24,444 nucleotides of DNA. It comes from F1-60-MAGs163 sp046091165. GTDB lineage: Bacteria; Actinomycetota; Thermoleophilia; Solirubrobacterales; Solirubrobacteraceae. The DNA lies in assembly GCA_046091165.1 (NCBI GenBank), contig JBJTBE010000078.1, positions 1-24,444 on the forward strand, written 5' to 3'. Below are positions 23,635 through 24,444 of this stretch, piece after piece (position 1 is the first letter of the stretch; each line of letters begins with the position of its first letter). Made by a program: the position numbers and the translations under genes. The notes under the pieces were generated by a model that was not told where the DNA came from, made no database searches, and saw only the letters and a list, made by a program, of their open reading frames with translations.

Positions 23635-24444
23635 TCAGGCCGTCTGCTTCGCGGCCTTCGCCCGCCTCCGCGCGGCAAGCCCCTTGCTCTGCAGCCGGTG
23701 GCAGAGGGCCAGCTCCTCCTTCGTGGGGCCCTGGCGGTCGGGTCCGGGGGTCTCCAAAACGCAGGGCAGCTTCTGGAAGGCCGGCTCGGTGAGGACTACC
23801 TGCGTCCCCTTCAGGCCGATCTCTCCCTCGCCGATGTCGGCGTGGCGGTCGCGGTTGGAGCCCAGCGGCATCATCGAGTCGTTGAGGTGGATCGATCGGA
23901 TGCGGCCCCGGCCGGTCTCCCGGCGGCACTCGCGCACCGCCTTCGACAGCGAGCCTGCGTCGCGGATCTCGATCCCCGAGGCGAGCATGTGGCAGGAGTC
24001 CAGGCAGATCCCGATCCGCTCGTCGCCGCCGGCGGCCTCGATCAGCGCGCCGAGCTCGGCGAACGAGCGGCCGAGGGTGCCGCCGGCGCCGGCCGTGTTC
24101 TCCAGGTGCAGCTCACAGCCTTCGGTCTCCGAGAGCGCCTCGGCGATCGTCTTTCCGGCGCGGGCAATCGCCTCGCCTACGTCGCCGTCCTGGGCCGAGC
24201 CGGGGTGGAGCACCACGGCGGTGGCGCCGAGCGCCGCACCGGCGTCGAGCGAGGCGATCAGCGAGGTGAGCGTCTTGCGGCGGCTATCCCGGTCCTCGCT
24301 GGCGCTGTTGAGCAGGTAGACGGCGTGGATCAGCAGAGCGTCGACCTCGCTGGGTGCCATCGCCTCGCGGAACTCCTGCACCTGCTCGTCGGTGTAGACG
24401 GTCGGCTTCCAGGCCCGGGGGTTCTGGTTGAAGATCTGGATCGA
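23635..24444 (-). CDS. nfo: Endonuclease IV (AP endonuclease), 5' end outside window
   Basis: Zinc-dependent enzyme that nicks 5' of abasic sites in base-excision repair. About 269 residues are visible. The frame continues to the window edge, where SIQIFNQNPRAWKP matches the early IQIF.KNPR..W segment, so only a short N-terminal piece is missing. All expected metal-ligand motifs follow in order: LLIHAVYLLN, VVLHPGS, LHLENTAG, ICLDSCHMLASG, IHLNDS, a DRHADIGEGEIG segment and PCVLETPG. These correspond to the nine zinc ligands of E. coli endonuclease IV. A short basic tail (ARRRAKAAKQTA) ends the protein. It converges on dnaE with a 36-bp gap holding a GC-rich inverted repeat. Confidence 0.93.
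   Translation of the reverse strand, partial: SIQIFNQNPRAWKPTVYTDEQVQEFREAMAPSEVDALLIHAVYLLNSASEDRDSRRKTLTSLIASLDAGAALGATAVVLHPGSAQDGDVGEAIARAGKTIAEALSETEGCELHLENTAGAGGTLGRSFAELGALIEAAGGDERIGICLDSCHMLASGIEIRDAGSLSKAVRECRRETGRGRIRSIHLNDSMMPLGSNRDRHADIGEGEIGLKGTQVVLTEPAFQKLPCVLETPGPDRQGPTKEELALCHRLQSKGLAARRRAKAAKQTA

Noticed and set aside
1..24444. tRNA genes, rRNA genes, CRISPR arrays, insertion sequences, attachment sites
   Set aside because: No cloverleaf-like sequence, no regularly spaced repeats and no transposase or integrase motifs were seen; gaps are too short for most of these. A tRNAscan or CRISPR finder run was not possible.

Overview
This window is a high-GC (roughly 70%) bacterial chromosome segment carrying mainly housekeeping genes. 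The suggested host is an actinobacterium, possibly a deep-branching one such as Thermoleophilia. That rests on the strong GC3 bias, the many leaderless-type promoters (a TANNNT hexamer a few bases before the start codon, with no Shine-Dalgarno), the gene order pheST-argCJBD-argG, and the protein sequences; it is inference, since I could not run a phylogeny. Gaps are small throughout. The longest gene-free stretch is about 114 bases (5319-5432), and no tRNA, rRNA, CRISPR array, insertion sequence or phage gene was recognised.

Left part (1-5318), a mixed accessory and metabolic block. The order is the C-terminal part of a CrtC/AttH-like lipocalin-fold protein, apparently cut by an in-frame stop; a convergent DAO-family FAD oxidoreductase; a divergent MFS exporter-like transporter; then two overlapping alpha/beta hydrolases of different subfamilies on the minus strand. 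A 22-bp tandem duplication fills the junction between the MFS gene and the first hydrolase.

Middle part (5420-9215), translation genes. These are thrS, a small DUF192 gene coupled to it, infC (IF3 with a long acidic tail), rpmI and rplT, closed by a clear intrinsic terminator. The infC promoter lies inside the 3' end of the DUF192 gene.

Second translation and arginine block (9216-19029). A SpoU/TrmH-type RNA methyltransferase, pheS, pheT, argC, argJ, argB and argD follow one another with overlaps or gaps of 7 bases or fewer, which suggests one transcript. argG follows with its own leaderless promoter. ArgJ (transacetylase), ArgB (kinase), ArgC (reductase) and ArgD (aminotransferase) form the acetyl cycle from glutamate to acetylornithine/ornithine, and ArgG acts later on citrulline. 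argF, argH and argR are not in the window.

Right part (19039-24444). Two unrecognised genes, a 65-residue single-TM protein and a 245-residue Ala/Glu-rich coiled-coil protein, precede dnaE, which encodes the replicative polymerase alpha subunit with an apparently intact PHP metal site. A convergent nfo (endonuclease IV) runs off the right edge. No convincing new multi-gene system is visible. The most interesting signals are the repeated leaderless promoter architecture, the infC leader and tail, the interrupted lipocalin-like gene, and the two orphan genes before dnaE.
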